NCBI GenBank assembly: GCA_030447875.1
Contig: JAUJOA010000002.1
Location: 62,001 to 126,000, forward strand
Length of the DNA stretch: 64,000 nucleotides
Reading direction: 5' to 3'
Source: Thermoleophilaceae bacterium
GTDB taxonomy: Bacteria > Actinomycetota > Thermoleophilia > Solirubrobacterales > Thermoleophilaceae
Shown one piece after another: positions 1 through 12,613 of the stretch (its first letter is position 1; the number at the start of each line of letters is the position of its first letter). Made by a program: the position numbers and the translations under genes. The notes beneath the pieces are model-generated. The model was not told where the DNA came from. It saw only the letters and a list, made by a program, of their open reading frames with translations, and ran no database searches.

Positions 1-63
1 GCCGACAAGGCGGGCAGTCAGTTCTGCCCCGAGTCGGCGGAGACGCTCCTGACGGCTCTGTAG
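1..63 (+). CDS. C-terminal tail of an unidentified upstream gene (partial)
   Basis: An open frame enters from the left edge and stops at TAG 61-63. Its 20 codons have nearly all G or C in third position, as real genes here do. The tail is too short to assign a family. A second frame reaching TGA at 135-137 also has good codon bias in its last half, so the upstream gene may end there instead, or may carry a shift. In many genomes dnaE2 follows imuA/imuB, but nothing visible proves that here. Confidence 0.3.
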   Translation, partial: ADKAGSQFCPESAETLLTAL

Positions 64-170
64 GCGCTCGCGAGGCCGATCCCGACTTCGGCCGCGTCGA
101 AGAGGTGCTCGAAGGGCTCGCACGCTTCGAGCCCTGAGCGTCCGCTTCTTGCGTCCGCTCCGGTGGCATG

Positions 171-184
171 CGAACATACGTTCG
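171..184. promoter_or_regulatory. SOS box (LexA operator) of dnaE2
   Basis: CGAACATACGTTCG fits the Gram-positive/mycobacterial LexA consensus CGAAC-R-N-R-Y-GTTCG at every position. It is the core of a longer inverted repeat at 165-190 whose 11-base arms flank a 4-base spacer. The box ends one base before the ATG at 186. The other candidate ATG at 168 lies in the left arm of the operator, which argues for 186 as the true start. Confidence 0.85.
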
Positions 185-185
185 C

Positions 186-3754
<3,569 letters not shown>

Positions 3755-3758
<4 letters not shown>

Positions 3759-4963
3759 GTTCGCTCGAGCGCGAGCCCGAGTTGGGCGATACGTCGCTCG
3801 AGGTCACGCGCCTTCTCCGCCCCGTGGACCGCCTCGAGCCGGAGGCGCTCCAGGGCCTCCTGCTGTTCTCGAAGCCGCAACGCCAGCTCGGGGTCCTCGC
3901 CCTCGAGCCGGGCCTGGAGCTCCTCCTCCAGCCGTGCTCGCTCGACGCGTTCGAGCTCCTCCCGGGCGACCACCTCGGCGAGCGTCTGCCGCGCCTCGGC
4001 GATACGCGTCTGGAGCTCGGCGACCTCGCCCATCTGGCGCTCGACTGCCGCCCACGCGCGTTCCAGCTCTTTGGCTTGCCGCTCGAGCGTCTCCTGGTCT
4101 CCTCGATCTTCCTGGAGTTGTGCGTCCAGCTGACGCTCGAGCACCGAGCGAAGCTCTCGTTCGGCCCCCGCCTCCGCGCGGGCGTCGGCCAGCTCCGGGC
4201 TCACCTCGACCCGGTGCGGCGGCTCGACCTCTCGCGCCGCGGCGACATTCGCAAGCTGCTCGCGATCGCGCCGCAGAGCATCTCGATCACGGTCGAGCTC
4301 CTCACGCGAGCGCGCGAGCCGCTCTTGATCGGCGTGCATTGACTTCCGCTCACGGCTCAGGTCCGCGCGTTGACCATCCAGGGCCTCCCGCGCCTCCACG
4401 ATCCGCCGCTCGACCTCCGCGCCCTCCGCGACCCAGCGCTCGGCCTCCATCCGAGCGCGCTCCAGCCCGGCGCGCTCGGACTCGACCGCTTGGGCCAACC
4501 GGCGGACCCGGGCCAGCTCGGTCTGTAGCTCGAGGCGCTCCGACTCGAGCGCCTCGGCGTCCGGCGCGCCGGAGGGGCTCGGCGGCATGGAGCGAGGGCG
4601 TGCGTCACCGGGCCGATCGGTCAGTTCGCGAAGCGGGCGCTCCAGTGGCGAGGGCAGCTCGAAGCTGAGGCCGGCGCCGGTCTCGAGGGCATAAGCCGTC
4701 TCGTTGGCCTCGCTCAGCGCGACCGGCACCGAGAACGCCGCTCGCCAGACGCTCCCGCCGGCCTGGGGCTCGGTCGAGCTGCCGCTCGGATCCGGAAGCG
4801 GAGCGAACCGTGACGCTCCCTCGGGGTTATGAACGGACAGCACGATCGGCGCCAGCGGCTCGTCGGACCTCGAGCTGAAGCGAGCGGCGATTCGCACGAG
4901 GACCGAGGTCTCGGTCGCCGGGAGTCGCTCGAACCGCTCGAGCTCGAAGCTCACCGGCGCCAT
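3755..4963 (-). CDS. Protein with N-terminal beta domain and long coiled coil, function unknown
   Basis: About 402 residues from ATG 4963 (MAPVSFELERFERLP). An in-frame ATG at 5011 would add 16 residues but would overlap the upstream gene. Residues 1-125 look like a single beta-rich domain: alternating hydrophobics, no signal peptide, a phrase VHNPEGASRFAPLPDP. Residues about 140-400 are almost entirely Glu/Arg/Ala/Leu heptad sequence, which predicts a long coiled coil with a short break near residue 260. There is no enzyme motif. By its form it is a cytoplasmic scaffold or filament-like protein. It follows a small helical gene on the same strand and probably shares its mRNA. Function not assigned. 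Confidence 0.75.
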
Positions 4964-4985
4964 CGTCGCTGCGACGCCAAATGCT

Positions 4986-5258
4986 TCAGGCGAGGTGCCT
5001 GCGGAAGACATTGCGCCGGCCCGCGCGCCAGATTCGGACGGGACCGCGCTGGCCGTTCGAGCGGCCCAGGGCGGACGGCGCGGGTGTTCCCGAGGCGCCG
5101 ATCCCCGGCAGCTCCTCAAGCGCGGCTGCCAACGCCTCGTAATGCCGTCTCAGCCCGGCGGCATCCGCGCGGAGCTCGTCGACGAGCTCCGGAAGACCCG
5201 GGTCGACCGTGGGCCGCGACGCGTCCGGCTCGGGTGGGGACTGGGCATCCCTGTGCAT
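4986..5258 (-). CDS. Small helical protein upstream of the coiled-coil gene
   Basis: 90 residues from ATG 5258, or 95 from GTG 5273. A purine-rich GAGAGGAG lies just before the ATG but only about 3 bases from it, so the start is uncertain. The N-terminus is polar and proline-rich. Residues about 20-45 (LPELVDELRADAAGLRRHYE) make a clear amphipathic helix, followed by a basic tail. No family recognised. It ends 22 bases before the coiled-coil gene start and probably forms a two-gene operon with it, which suggests the helix may pair with that partner. Confidence 0.6.
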   Translation of the reverse strand: MHRDAQSPPEPDASRPTVDPGLPELVDELRADAAGLRRHYEALAAALEELPGIGASGTPAPSALGRSNGQRGPVRIWRAGRRNVFRRHLA

Positions 5259-5338
5259 GATCTCCTCTCTCACCGATCGAACGCGGCCAGCGGCAAGGGT
5301 AGCGGCAGGGACGCGGGTCTGGCGCTACCGTCGGCTGG

Positions 5339-6259
5339 ATGGCGGGCCGCATCGTTGTCGGGACGTCGAGCTGGGCGGACCCCGGCTTCGTCGAGGACTG
5401 GTATCCGACGGGCATGCCCGCGCGTGAGCGCCTCGGATGGTACGCCGAGCGCTTCGACGCGGTGGAGGTGAACTCGAGCTTCTACGCGGTGCCCGAGCGG
5501 TCGACCGTGGCCCGCTGGTGCTGTGTCACCCCGTCCGAGTTCACCTTCGACGTGAAGCTCCATCGCCTGCTGTCACGCCACGCGGCGGCGCTCGAGTCGC
5601 TTCCCCCCGACCTCCGCGGCGAGGCGAAGGTCAACGAGCGCGGGCGGGTCCGGCTGACTCCGGACCTCGAAGCCGCCCTGCTCGACCAACTCTTCGCCGC
5701 CCTCGCCCCGCTGGAGGAGGCGGGCAAGCTCAGCGCCCTGCTCCTTCAGCTCACGCCCGCCTTTGCGCCGCGGCGGCACCGCTTGAGTGAGCTCGCCGGT
5801 CTGCTCGAGCGGTCGGCTCCGCGCGTCGTGGCCGTCGAGTTCCGTCATCGCGGGTGGGTCGAGGGCACTCAGGCCGAGGACACGTTCGACTTCCTGTCCG
5901 AGCACGGCGCCGTCTTCGTCTCGGTCGATGCCCCGCCTGAGTACCACGCGCCGATCATGCCGGCGATCGACGCCGTGACCCGTGAGGACCTGGCATACAT
6001 GCGCCTGCACGGTCGCAACACGCACGGCTACCTGTCCGGGAAGACCGTTGCCGAGCGCTTCGGGTGGGTCTACGCCGACGACGAGCTGGAGGAGATCGCG
6101 GGCCGCGCGCGTGGGCTTGCGGAGGACGCGAAACAGGTGCGAGTCATGTTCAACAACAACCGCTCCGACGATGCGCCGACCGCCGCGCGGCGCTTTCGCG
6201 AGCTCATCGGGCAGGACCCGGGACCGCCCCCGGCCGAGCGGCAGGGCCGCCTCCTCTGA
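5339..6259 (+). CDS. DUF72 family protein (YecE-like)
   Basis: 306 residues. The family has a TIM-barrel fold and no settled biochemical role. Visible hallmarks are the N-terminal GTSSWADPGF, the EVNSSFYAVPE segment, the FTFDVKLHR strand, and the C-terminal MRLHGRNTHGY and MFNNNRSDDAP motifs. These match the conserved spine of DUF72 from end to end, so the gene is complete. It stands alone on the plus strand, divergent from the coiled-coil operon. No Shine-Dalgarno is obvious before ATG 5339, so it may be leaderless. Confidence 0.93.
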   Translation: MAGRIVVGTSSWADPGFVEDWYPTGMPARERLGWYAERFDAVEVNSSFYAVPERSTVARWCCVTPSEFTFDVKLHRLLSRHAAALESLPPDLRGEAKVNERGRVRLTPDLEAALLDQLFAALAPLEEAGKLSALLLQLTPAFAPRRHRLSELAGLLERSAPRVVAVEFRHRGWVEGTQAEDTFDFLSEHGAVFVSVDAPPEYHAPIMPAIDAVTREDLAYMRLHGRNTHGYLSGKTVAERFGWVYADDELEEIAGRARGLAEDAKQVRVMFNNNRSDDAPTAARRFRELIGQDPGPPPAERQGRLL

Positions 6260-6315
6260 GCCGCACGCGCTGGACGATCGCCACCGTCGACGTCTCCGAT
6301 CGCCAAGATAGGGGC

Positions 6316-7476
6316 ATGCCAAGTCGAATCGCCACCGGGCTGGCCGACGCGGGCGGAGGCGCGGGTTCGTTCGTCGCGGCCGCCGAGAGCGCGGCGGCCG
6401 GCCTCGACGGAGCGCCCGCCGACCTCGCGGTCGTGTTCGTCGGATCGACGCACCTTCGCTGGCTCGACGAGGGGCTCGCCGCGGTGCGCGAGCGCCTCGA
6501 TGCCCCGGCGCTCGTGGGCTGCGGCGCGCAGGGCGTCGTGGCCTCCGGGCGGGAGCTCGAGACCGGGGGCGTGGCCGTCTGGGCGGCCTCGCTTCCGGGC
6601 GCGCGCGTCGAGAGCTTTCATCTCGAGACGGTGAACGCCGGTGAGTCGACCGTCGCCATCACCGGGATGCCGGACCTCGACGATGTCGAGGCCCTGATCA
6701 TGCTGGCCGATCCCTACACGTTTCCCATCGAGCCGCTCCTCGGTCAGCTGGGCGAGGACCATCCGGGGCTCCCGGTGCTTGGCGGCCTGGCCAGTGCTGG
6801 GGGAGGGCCGGGCCTCGCGGCGCTCCTTCATGACGACCAGGTGGCGCGGCAGGGGGCGGTCGGCGTCGCGGTCGCGGGAGTTGAGATCACCCCTTGCGTC
6901 TCGCAGGGAGCTCGGCCCATCGGCCCGGAGATGGTCATTACGGCGGCAGAGGAGAACGTCATCCACGAGCTCGCCAGCAGGCCGGCGCTGGCGCGCCTGA
7001 AGGAGGCGATCGCCGAGCTCAGTCAGAGTGAGCGTGCGCTGGCCGCCCAGGGCCTGCTGCTCGGGATCGTCGTGGACGAGAACAAGCCGGAGTACGAGCG
7101 CGGCGACTTCCTCGTACGCGGTCTACTGGGGCTCGACGACGAGGGTCAGACGGTCACGGTGGGAGAGCGCGTGCGCGTCGGTCAGACCGTACGGATGCAG
7201 GTTCGCGACGGTGAGTCGGCCGACGACGACCTGCGCGAGACGCTCGCAAGCCGGCTCCGCGATTCGAACGCGCCGCCCGCGGGCGCGCTCCTGTTCACCT
7301 GCAACGGTCGCGGATCTCATATGTTCGCAACCCCGGATCACGATGCGTCGGAGGTGGAGCGCGCGTTCTCCGGCGCCCCGACCGCGGGGTTCTTCTGCGC
7401 CGGCGAGATCGGCCCGGTGGGCGAGCGCAACTTCGTTCACGGCTTCACGGCGACCCTCGCCGTCTTCGGCGCCTAG
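6316..7476 (+). CDS. FIST domain sensor-type protein
   Basis: About 386 residues from ATG 6316. FIST_N plus FIST_C proteins are thought to bind small ligands, perhaps amino acids, and usually feed signal-transduction systems. The N-terminal half shows DLAVVFVGSTHLRWLDEG and ALVGCGAQGVVASG. The C-terminal half carries LLFTCNGRGSHMFATPDHD and GFFCAGEIGPVGERNFVHG, the classic FIST_C end. No histidine kinase or GGDEF partner is adjacent, so the output is not visible here. It is convergent with the small acidic gene downstream. Confidence 0.92.
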   Translation: MPSRIATGLADAGGGAGSFVAAAESAAAGLDGAPADLAVVFVGSTHLRWLDEGLAAVRERLDAPALVGCGAQGVVASGRELETGGVAVWAASLPGARVESFHLETVNAGESTVAITGMPDLDDVEALIMLADPYTFPIEPLLGQLGEDHPGLPVLGGLASAGGGPGLAALLHDDQVARQGAVGVAVAGVEITPCVSQGARPIGPEMVITAAEENVIHELASRPALARLKEAIAELSQSERALAAQGLLLGIVVDENKPEYERGDFLVRGLLGLDDEGQTVTVGERVRVGQTVRMQVRDGESADDDLRETLASRLRDSNAPPAGALLFTCNGRGSHMFATPDHDASEVERAFSGAPTAGFFCAGEIGPVGERNFVHGFTATLAVFGA

Positions 7477-7530
7477 CTGATATCCGGCGCTCCGCCTGCG
7501 GGCGAGCGGCGCCGTGGGAAGGACGCGGGG

Positions 7531-7791
7531 CTACTCGTGTGGCTCGAAGCCGTCGTCGGGGCGGATGCTCTTTCCGGCGCCCGTGGCGTCGTCGTCGGTG
7601 GGGTCGTCGGGGCTCGTGGGCCCTCCGACGTCGCGGTCGGTGCGCTCACCCGTCCCCCCAGGATGACCTTCGTCGGGGCTAGTGTGCGGAGCGCCGGCCC
7701 CGCTGCCTTCCTTGTCCTCGGGCGCCCGCCCGGCGGCACCGGCCTCGTCGCTGTCCGGGCCGCCCGGGGCCCCGATCGTCTCATCGGTCAT
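7531..7791 (-). CDS. Small acidic, probably disordered protein
   Basis: 86 residues, very rich in Gly, Asp, Glu, Pro and Thr, with almost no large hydrophobics. It starts MTDETIGAPGGPD and ends DDGFEPHE, with no membrane segment or signal. The case for a real gene rests on a strong Shine-Dalgarno, AAGGAG, six bases before ATG 7791, unusual for this neighbourhood. The composition resembles small hydrophilic stress or low-complexity proteins of actinomycetes, but no family is claimed. It is divergent from the metallo-hydrolase gene, about 100 bases away. Confidence 0.7.
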   Translation of the reverse strand: MTDETIGAPGGPDSDEAGAAGRAPEDKEGSGAGAPHTSPDEGHPGGTGERTDRDVGGPTSPDDPTDDDATGAGKSIRPDDGFEPHE

Positions 7792-7890
7792 CGCTGTCTC
7801 CTTGTCGCGTTCTGTGGCTCGAGACCGGCCTACCCGGGGAAACGGGAGGCGAAACGAGCGGCGGCCCGGCAGCGCTGCGACCATGCCCGC

Positions 7891-8619
7891 ATGCCGGACG
7901 ATCGATCGCCGGACGGAGTGGTCCGCGTGCCCGCGAGAAACCCCTCGCCGCTCACCCTCGACGGCACCAACACCTACGTCGTCGAACGCTGGGTGATCGA
8001 TCCGGGGCCGGCTGACCGCCATCACCTCGAGGCGGTGCTAGATGCAGCGGCGGCCGGCGTCGAGGGGATCGTCCTGACGCACGAGCACCACGACCACTCC
8101 GAGGGTGCCCCCGAGCTTTCCAAGCGGGCGGGGGGAGTCCCGATCGTCGCGCCGGGGGACGGTGACGAGGTGGGCCCGCTGAGGGCCTTGGCCACCCCGG
8201 GACACTCGCCCGAGCACGTCTGCCTCCTGCACGGGAGGATCTGCTTCACCGGCGACACGGTGCTCGGGGCTGGGAGCGTCTTCGTGGCCCCGGGCGGGGG
8301 ATCGCTTGCGGCCTATCTCGACTCCCTGCGGCGCCTGCGCGCCCTCGATCTCGAGGTGCTCTGCCCGGGCCACGGTCCCTTCGTGTGGGAGCCGGCGAGA
8401 AAGCTCGACGAGTACATCGACCACCGGCTCGACCGCGAACGGAAGCTGATCGCGGCTCTCGACGCCGGCGCCCGCACCCGCGAGCAGCTGCTCGACGCCG
8501 CGTGGGACGACGTTCCCGCCGCGCTGCGGCCGGCCGCGGAAGTGACGCTCGAGGCCCACCTCGAGAAGCTGCGCGACGAAGGCGTGCTCTCTGACCAGAA
8601 CGCCGGCTTCCTACACTAG
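7891..8619 (+). CDS. Metallo-beta-lactamase fold hydrolase with C-terminal winged helix (LACTB2-like)
   Basis: 242 residues. The metal site is clear: THEHHDH (the HxHxDH motif), a later histidine in ATPGHSPEH, the aspartate in FTGDTVLG and the histidine in CPGHGP. The last 70 residues form the helical/winged tail typical of the LACTB2-like glyoxalase II relatives, some of which are single-strand endoribonucleases. Substrate not predictable. ATG 7891 is preferred because the N-terminal RVPARNPSPLTLDGTNTYVV is the usual family start. It ends 6 bases before efp and may lead that operon. Confidence 0.92.
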   Translation: MPDDRSPDGVVRVPARNPSPLTLDGTNTYVVERWVIDPGPADRHHLEAVLDAAAAGVEGIVLTHEHHDHSEGAPELSKRAGGVPIVAPGDGDEVGPLRALATPGHSPEHVCLLHGRICFTGDTVLGAGSVFVAPGGGSLAAYLDSLRRLRALDLEVLCPGHGPFVWEPARKLDEYIDHRLDRERKLIAALDAGARTREQLLDAAWDDVPAALRPAAEVTLEAHLEKLRDEGVLSDQNAGFLH

Positions 8620-8625
8620 GCGCCG

Positions 8626-9186
8626 ATGATCTCCACCAACCAGTTCAAGAACGGCACGCACATCGAGGTCGAAGGGACCGTCTTCAAGATCGTCGAGTTT
8701 CAGCATGTGAAGCCCGGAAAGGGCGGGGCGTTCGTCCGGAGCAAGCTGAAGCGCGTGACCGACGGCGCCGTGATCGACAAGACCTTTCGCGCCGGTGAGA
8801 AGTTCCGGCCCATCCGGACCGAGACGCGCACGATGCAGTTCCTCTACACGGACGGCTCGGAGGCGCACTTCATGGACATGGAGACCTACGACCAGCTGAC
8901 CATCCCCGAGGACGAGGTCTCCGGCGCGCTGAACTGGGTGCTTCCGAGCCAGGAGATCGAGCTGCTGTACGTGGACGGCAAGCCGGCCGACGTGCAGGTA
9001 CCGAGCGCCGTGGAGCTGTCCGTGGCCGAGACGGAGCCCGGCGTGAAGGGCGATACCGCCTCGGGCGGGGGCGACAAGCCGGCAACGCTCGAGTCGGGCG
9101 TCACCGTTCGGGTGCCGCTGTTCGTGAACGTCGGCGACCGCGTGCGCGTCGACACGCGCTCCGGCGCCTACGTGGCGCGCGCGTAA
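8626..9186 (+). CDS. efp: Translation elongation factor P
   Basis: 186 residues, normal length. EF-P relieves ribosome stalling at polyproline. All three domains are present. The KOW-like N-terminal domain has VKPGKGGAF, with Lys32 at the loop tip that reaches the P site, then two OB-fold domains. The end, [17 protein letters not shown], is the standard EF-P signature. No modifying enzyme (EpmA, EarP or YmfI type) is visible in the window, so the state of Lys32 is unknown. First core gene of the efp-nusB-xseB-ispA-dxs run. Confidence 0.97.
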   Translation: MISTNQFKNGTHIEVEGTVFKIVEFQHVKPGKGGAFVRSKLKRVTDGAVIDKTFRAGEKFRPIRTETRTMQFLYTDGSEAHFMDMETYDQLTIPEDEVSGALNWVLPSQEIELLYVDGKPADVQVPSAVELSVAETEPGVKGDTASGGGDKPATLESGVTVRVPLFVNVGDRVRVDTRSGAYVARA

Positions 9187-9190
9187 GGTC

Positions 9191-9574
9191 ATGCGCCGCG
9201 CGGACCAGCGCAGGGCGGCCGTCGTGGCCCTGTACCAGGAGGACCTCACGGGCCGCCCGCTGGCGGAGCTCATTCCCCGGGACGCGACGCCGTTCACGCG
9301 CGATCTCGCGCGGGGCGTAGTCGCCGAGCGCGACGGACTCGACGCCCTGATCGAGCGTCACGCCGTGGACTGGCCGCTCGACCGCATCGCGCCGCTCGAG
9401 CGTAACCTTCTCCGCGTGGCGCTCTACGAGCTGCTCCACCGCTCGGACGTGCCGGACGAGGTGGCGATCGACGAGGCGGTGGAGGCGGCGAAGGAGCTCT
9501 GCGCCGCCGACGCCGCGGGGTTCGTGAACGGCATCCTCGGCTCCGCTCAGCGCGAGCGAGTGGCCGCGCGATGA
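9191..9574 (+). CDS. nusB: Transcription antitermination factor NusB
   Basis: 127 residues, all helical, compatible with the NusB fold. NusB binds boxA RNA with NusE/S10 to promote rRNA antitermination. Motifs seen: RRAAVVALYQEDL at the N-terminus, the central WPLDRIAPLERNLLRVALYEL, and EAVEAAKELCAADAAGFVNG near the C-terminus, which is the most conserved NusB segment. It begins 4 bases after efp and overlaps xseB by 4 bases (ATGA), so it is co-transcribed and probably translationally coupled. Confidence 0.94.
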   Translation: MRRADQRRAAVVALYQEDLTGRPLAELIPRDATPFTRDLARGVVAERDGLDALIERHAVDWPLDRIAPLERNLLRVALYELLHRSDVPDEVAIDEAVEAAKELCAADAAGFVNGILGSAQRERVAAR

Positions 9575-9783
9575 GCGACGACCTCGACTACGCGCTGGCC
9601 GAGCTCGAGGCGGCGGCCACCAAGCTGCAAGCCGGCCAAGTAGAGGGGCCCGAGGCGGCGGCGGTGGTCCAGCGCTGCGCGGAGCTCGCGTCACAGATCG
9701 CTGCGGACCTCGATCACCGCTCGCGCGAGGTCCACGAGGAGCTTCCGGAAGCCGACCTTCCCGAACAGGAGCGCCTCCTTTGA
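9571..9783 (+). CDS. xseB: Exodeoxyribonuclease VII small subunit
   Basis: 70 residues. Exo VII degrades single-stranded DNA into oligonucleotides; XseB wraps as multiple copies around the large XseA. The helix LDYALAELEAAATKLQAGQVEG followed by AAVVQRCAELASQIAADLD fits the XseB two-helix hairpin, though the consensus is loose. The large subunit gene xseA, often next to xseB, is not in this window. Overlaps nusB and ispA by 4 bases each. Confidence 0.8.
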   Translation: MSDDLDYALAELEAAATKLQAGQVEGPEAAAVVQRCAELASQIAADLDHRSREVHEELPEADLPEQERLL

Positions 9784-10673
9784 CGCTGCCTGCGCCCCGC
9801 CTCGAGGTCTACCCGGTCGAGCTCCAGGTCGAGGTCGACGAGTACCTGGCGCGGCTCTCGTTCGCCACGGATTCCGCCACCGCCGGCCTCGAGGAGGCGA
9901 TGCGCTACTCCCTGCTGGCCGGCGGGAAGCGCATCCGACCGGTACTTGCTCTCGCCACCGCGGAGGCGCTCGGGCGCCCGACCGCCGACGTGATGCCGCT
10001 CGCGGCGGCGCTCGAGCTCGTCCACACCTACTCCCTGATCCACGACGACCTGCCGGCGATGGACGACGATGAGCTCCGGCGCGGCCGGCCCACCTGTCAC
10101 CTGGCCTATGGCGAGGACGTGGCGATCCTCGCGGGTGACGGCCTCTTCGCCGAGGCGCTGCGGCTGGTCGTCGAGCGTCAGGAGGGGCAGCCCGAGCATG
10201 TGCTCGCGGCGCTCGGACGGCTGGTGTCCGCCGCGGGCGTAGAGGGCATGGTCGGCGGGCAGTACCTGGACGTGACGGCGACCGGAGAGCTCGACGGGCC
10301 GGCGCTTCGGCGCCTCCACGAGCGCAAGACCGGTCGCCTGATCGGAGCGTCCGTCGAGTGCGTACTGCTGCTGAGGGGAATGGTGGAACCTGCCACACTC
10401 GGCTACGACCGGTTCGCGGTGGAGCTGGGCGTGCTGTTTCAGATCGTCGACGACATACTGGACGTCACGGGCGATGAGCAGGCGCTTGGCAAGCCGCATG
10501 GTTCCGACGCGCGTCACGGGAGGCGAACCTACGTGAGCGTCTTCGGCCTCGAGCGCGCCCGCGAGCTGGCAGACGAGTCACACCGCAAGGCGCGCGCCGC
10601 GCTCGCCGAAGCGGACGGACGGACCCAGACGCTGGAGCGGATCACGGACTACATACTCACGAGACAGCGATGA
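9780..10673 (+). CDS. ispA: Polyprenyl diphosphate synthase (farnesyl/geranylgeranyl type)
   Basis: 297 residues. It condenses isopentenyl and dimethylallyl diphosphate into C15-C20 prenyl diphosphates. The first aspartate-rich motif, HDDLPAMDDDELRRG, has the two-residue insertion of bacterial (type II) FPP synthases. The second is FQIVDDILDVTGD. GGKRIRP and the lysine of ERKTGRL bind diphosphate. The start is TTG 9780, overlapping the xseB stop as TTGA, with CAGGAG 8 bases upstream. Product chain length cannot be fixed from sequence. Adjacent dxs makes this a compact precursor-supply module. Confidence 0.93.
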   Translation: MTLPAPRLEVYPVELQVEVDEYLARLSFATDSATAGLEEAMRYSLLAGGKRIRPVLALATAEALGRPTADVMPLAAALELVHTYSLIHDDLPAMDDDELRRGRPTCHLAYGEDVAILAGDGLFAEALRLVVERQEGQPEHVLAALGRLVSAAGVEGMVGGQYLDVTATGELDGPALRRLHERKTGRLIGASVECVLLLRGMVEPATLGYDRFAVELGVLFQIVDDILDVTGDEQALGKPHGSDARHGRRTYVSVFGLERARELADESHRKARAALAEADGRTQTLERITDYILTRQR

Positions 10674-12613
10674 GCCTTCTGAGTCAGATCAACCAGCCGA
10701 ACGACCTGCACGGGCTCTCCGACGCCGAGCTGCAGGACGTGGCCCAGGAGGTCCGCGAGCTGATCATCGACACGATCGGCGAGATCGGCGGCCACTTCGG
10801 CGCAAATCTCGGCGCCTGCGAGATCGCGGTCGCGCTGCACAGCCTGCTCGACTCCCCGCGCGACAAGGTGCTCTGGGACGTGGGGCATCAGGCCTACCCG
10901 CACAAGGTGCTGACCGGCCGACGCGATGAGCTCTCGACGATCCGCAAGTACGGCGGCCTCGCTCCCTTCTGCTCGATCTTCGAGTCAGAGCACGACATCA
11001 TGGGTGCCGGCCACGCCTCGACATCAGTCTCCTACGCAGTGGGCCTCAAGGAGGCGATGCGGCGGGGCGTGAGCGAGGACGGCCGCGTGGTCGCGGTCAT
11101 CGGCGACGGCGCGCTGACGGGCGGAGTGGCCTTCGAGGCGCTTCACAACGCGGGCGGCATGGACCTACCGATCGTGATCGTCGTCAACGACAACGGCATG
11201 TCGATCTCCCCGAACGTCGGCGCCATGTCGCGCTACTTCAACCGCGTCCGGCTGCACCCCAAGCTTCACAAGGCGCGCGAGGAGGTGGAGGTCGGGCTCA
11301 CGAAGATCCCGGCCGGGATCGGCGAGCGGATCGAGCGGCTCGGGCCCGTGCTCAAGGAATCGCTCAAGGCCTACTGGGCCCCCGGCCTCTTCTTCGAGGA
11401 GCTCGATCTGGCCTACGTCGGGGTGATCGACGGGCACGACGTCGCCGCGCTGCGCGAGGCGATCGGCGAGGCGCTCGAGGCGGAGCGCCCGGTGGTGGTC
11501 CACGCGAAGACGGTCAAGGGCAAGGGCTTCGCGCCCGCCGAGGACGGCGGTCTCGAGGGCATGGAGAAATGGCACGCGGCTAAGCCGTCGTCGATCGTCA
11601 AGGGCGCGCCGGCGCCGACGACGCTCGCCTCCGCGCCCCAGCCCAAGGGCGCGCCGCAGTACACCAGCGTGTTCGGCAAGGCGCTCGTCGAGGAGTGCCG
11701 CCGCGACGAGCGGATCTGCGGCATCACGGCCGCCATGAACTCGGGCACCGGGCTCAACATCCTCCAGAAGGAGATGCCGGAGCGTTACTACGACGTCGGT
11801 ATCGCCGAGCAGCACGCCGTACTCTTCGCCGCCGGGCTCGCGCTCCAGGGCATGAGGCCCGTCGCGGCGATCTACTCGACCTTCCTCCAGCGCGCGTACG
11901 ACCAGATCGTGCACGACGTGTGCCTCCAGCAGCTCCCCGTCGTGTTCGTGATGGACCGCGCCGGCCTGGTCGGCGACGACGGCCCGACCCACCACGGGGC
12001 GTTCGACATCTCTTACCAGCGCTGCCTACCACACATCACGCTCATGGCCCCGCGCGACGAGGCGATGCTCGTGAACATGCTTCGCACCGCCCTCCTCCAC
12101 GACGACGGCCCAGTGGCCATCCGCTACCCGCGTGGTGAAGCCGAGGGAGCCCCGCTGCCGGAACGCCCGACGCCGATCGAGCTCGGTCGCGGTGAGCTCC
12201 TTCGCGAGGGAGAGCGTGTGGCCTTCCTGGGCTACGGCTACGGCGTGCCGCTCGCGCTCGGCGCGGCCGCGCGGCTCGAGGAGCACGGGATCGACGCAAC
12301 GGTGGCCGACGCTCGCTTCGCCAAGCCACTCGACGCCGAGCTGGCCGCGTCGCTGGCGGCCGATCACGAGCTTCTGGTGACGGTCGAGGAGAACGTGCTC
12401 GGCGGCGGCTTCGGCTCGGGCGTGATCGAGGCGCTGTCGGACCGCGACGCGCTCGGTGAGGCGCGCGTCCTCCGGCTCGGGCTCCCGGACCGCTACGTGG
12501 TCCACGGAAAGCCTGCGCTGCTCCGGGAGGAGGTCGGCCTGACCCCTCAGGCGATCGCCGAACGCGTGGCGGAGGCGGTGCTCGACCCGCCGCATGTACT
12601 CCAGAGCGCCTGA
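10670..12613 (+). CDS. dxs: 1-deoxy-D-xylulose-5-phosphate synthase
   Basis: 647 residues. First enzyme of the MEP pathway: pyruvate plus glyceraldehyde-3-phosphate gives DXP, using thiamine diphosphate. The ThDP motif starts GDGALTGG and ends at VNDNGMSISPN (about residues 145-180). The transketolase pyrimidine domain shows DVGIAEQHAV, with the catalytic Glu, and GDDGPTHHG. The C-terminal transketolase domain is complete. It overlaps ispA by ATGA. Last gene of the efp operon; the terminator downstream points the other way. Confidence 0.97.
   Translation: MSLLSQINQPNDLHGLSDAELQDVAQEVRELIIDTIGEIGGHFGANLGACEIAVALHSLLDSPRDKVLWDVGHQAYPHKVLTGRRDELSTIRKYGGLAPFCSIFESEHDIMGAGHASTSVSYAVGLKEAMRRGVSEDGRVVAVIGDGALTGGVAFEALHNAGGMDLPIVIVVNDNGMSISPNVGAMSRYFNRVRLHPKLHKAREEVEVGLTKIPAGIGERIERLGPVLKESLKAYWAPGLFFEELDLAYVGVIDGHDVAALREAIGEALEAERPVVVHAKTVKGKGFAPAEDGGLEGMEKWHAAKPSSIVKGAPAPTTLASAPQPKGAPQYTSVFGKALVEECRRDERICGITAAMNSGTGLNILQKEMPERYYDVGIAEQHAVLFAAGLALQGMRPVAAIYSTFLQRAYDQIVHDVCLQQLPVVFVMDRAGLVGDDGPTHHGAFDISYQRCLPHITLMAPRDEAMLVNMLRTALLHDDGPVAIRYPRGEAEGAPLPERPTPIELGRGELLREGERVAFLGYGYGVPLALGAAARLEEHGIDATVADARFAKPLDAELAASLAADHELLVTVEENVLGGGFGSGVIEALSDRDALGEARVLRLGLPDRYVVHGKPALLREEVGLTPQAIAERVAEAVLDPPHVLQSA

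Noticed and set aside
7477-7530. Terminator between the convergent FIST and acidic-protein genes
   Set aside because: A GC-rich imperfect hairpin can be drawn but has no U-tract on either side and weak pairing.
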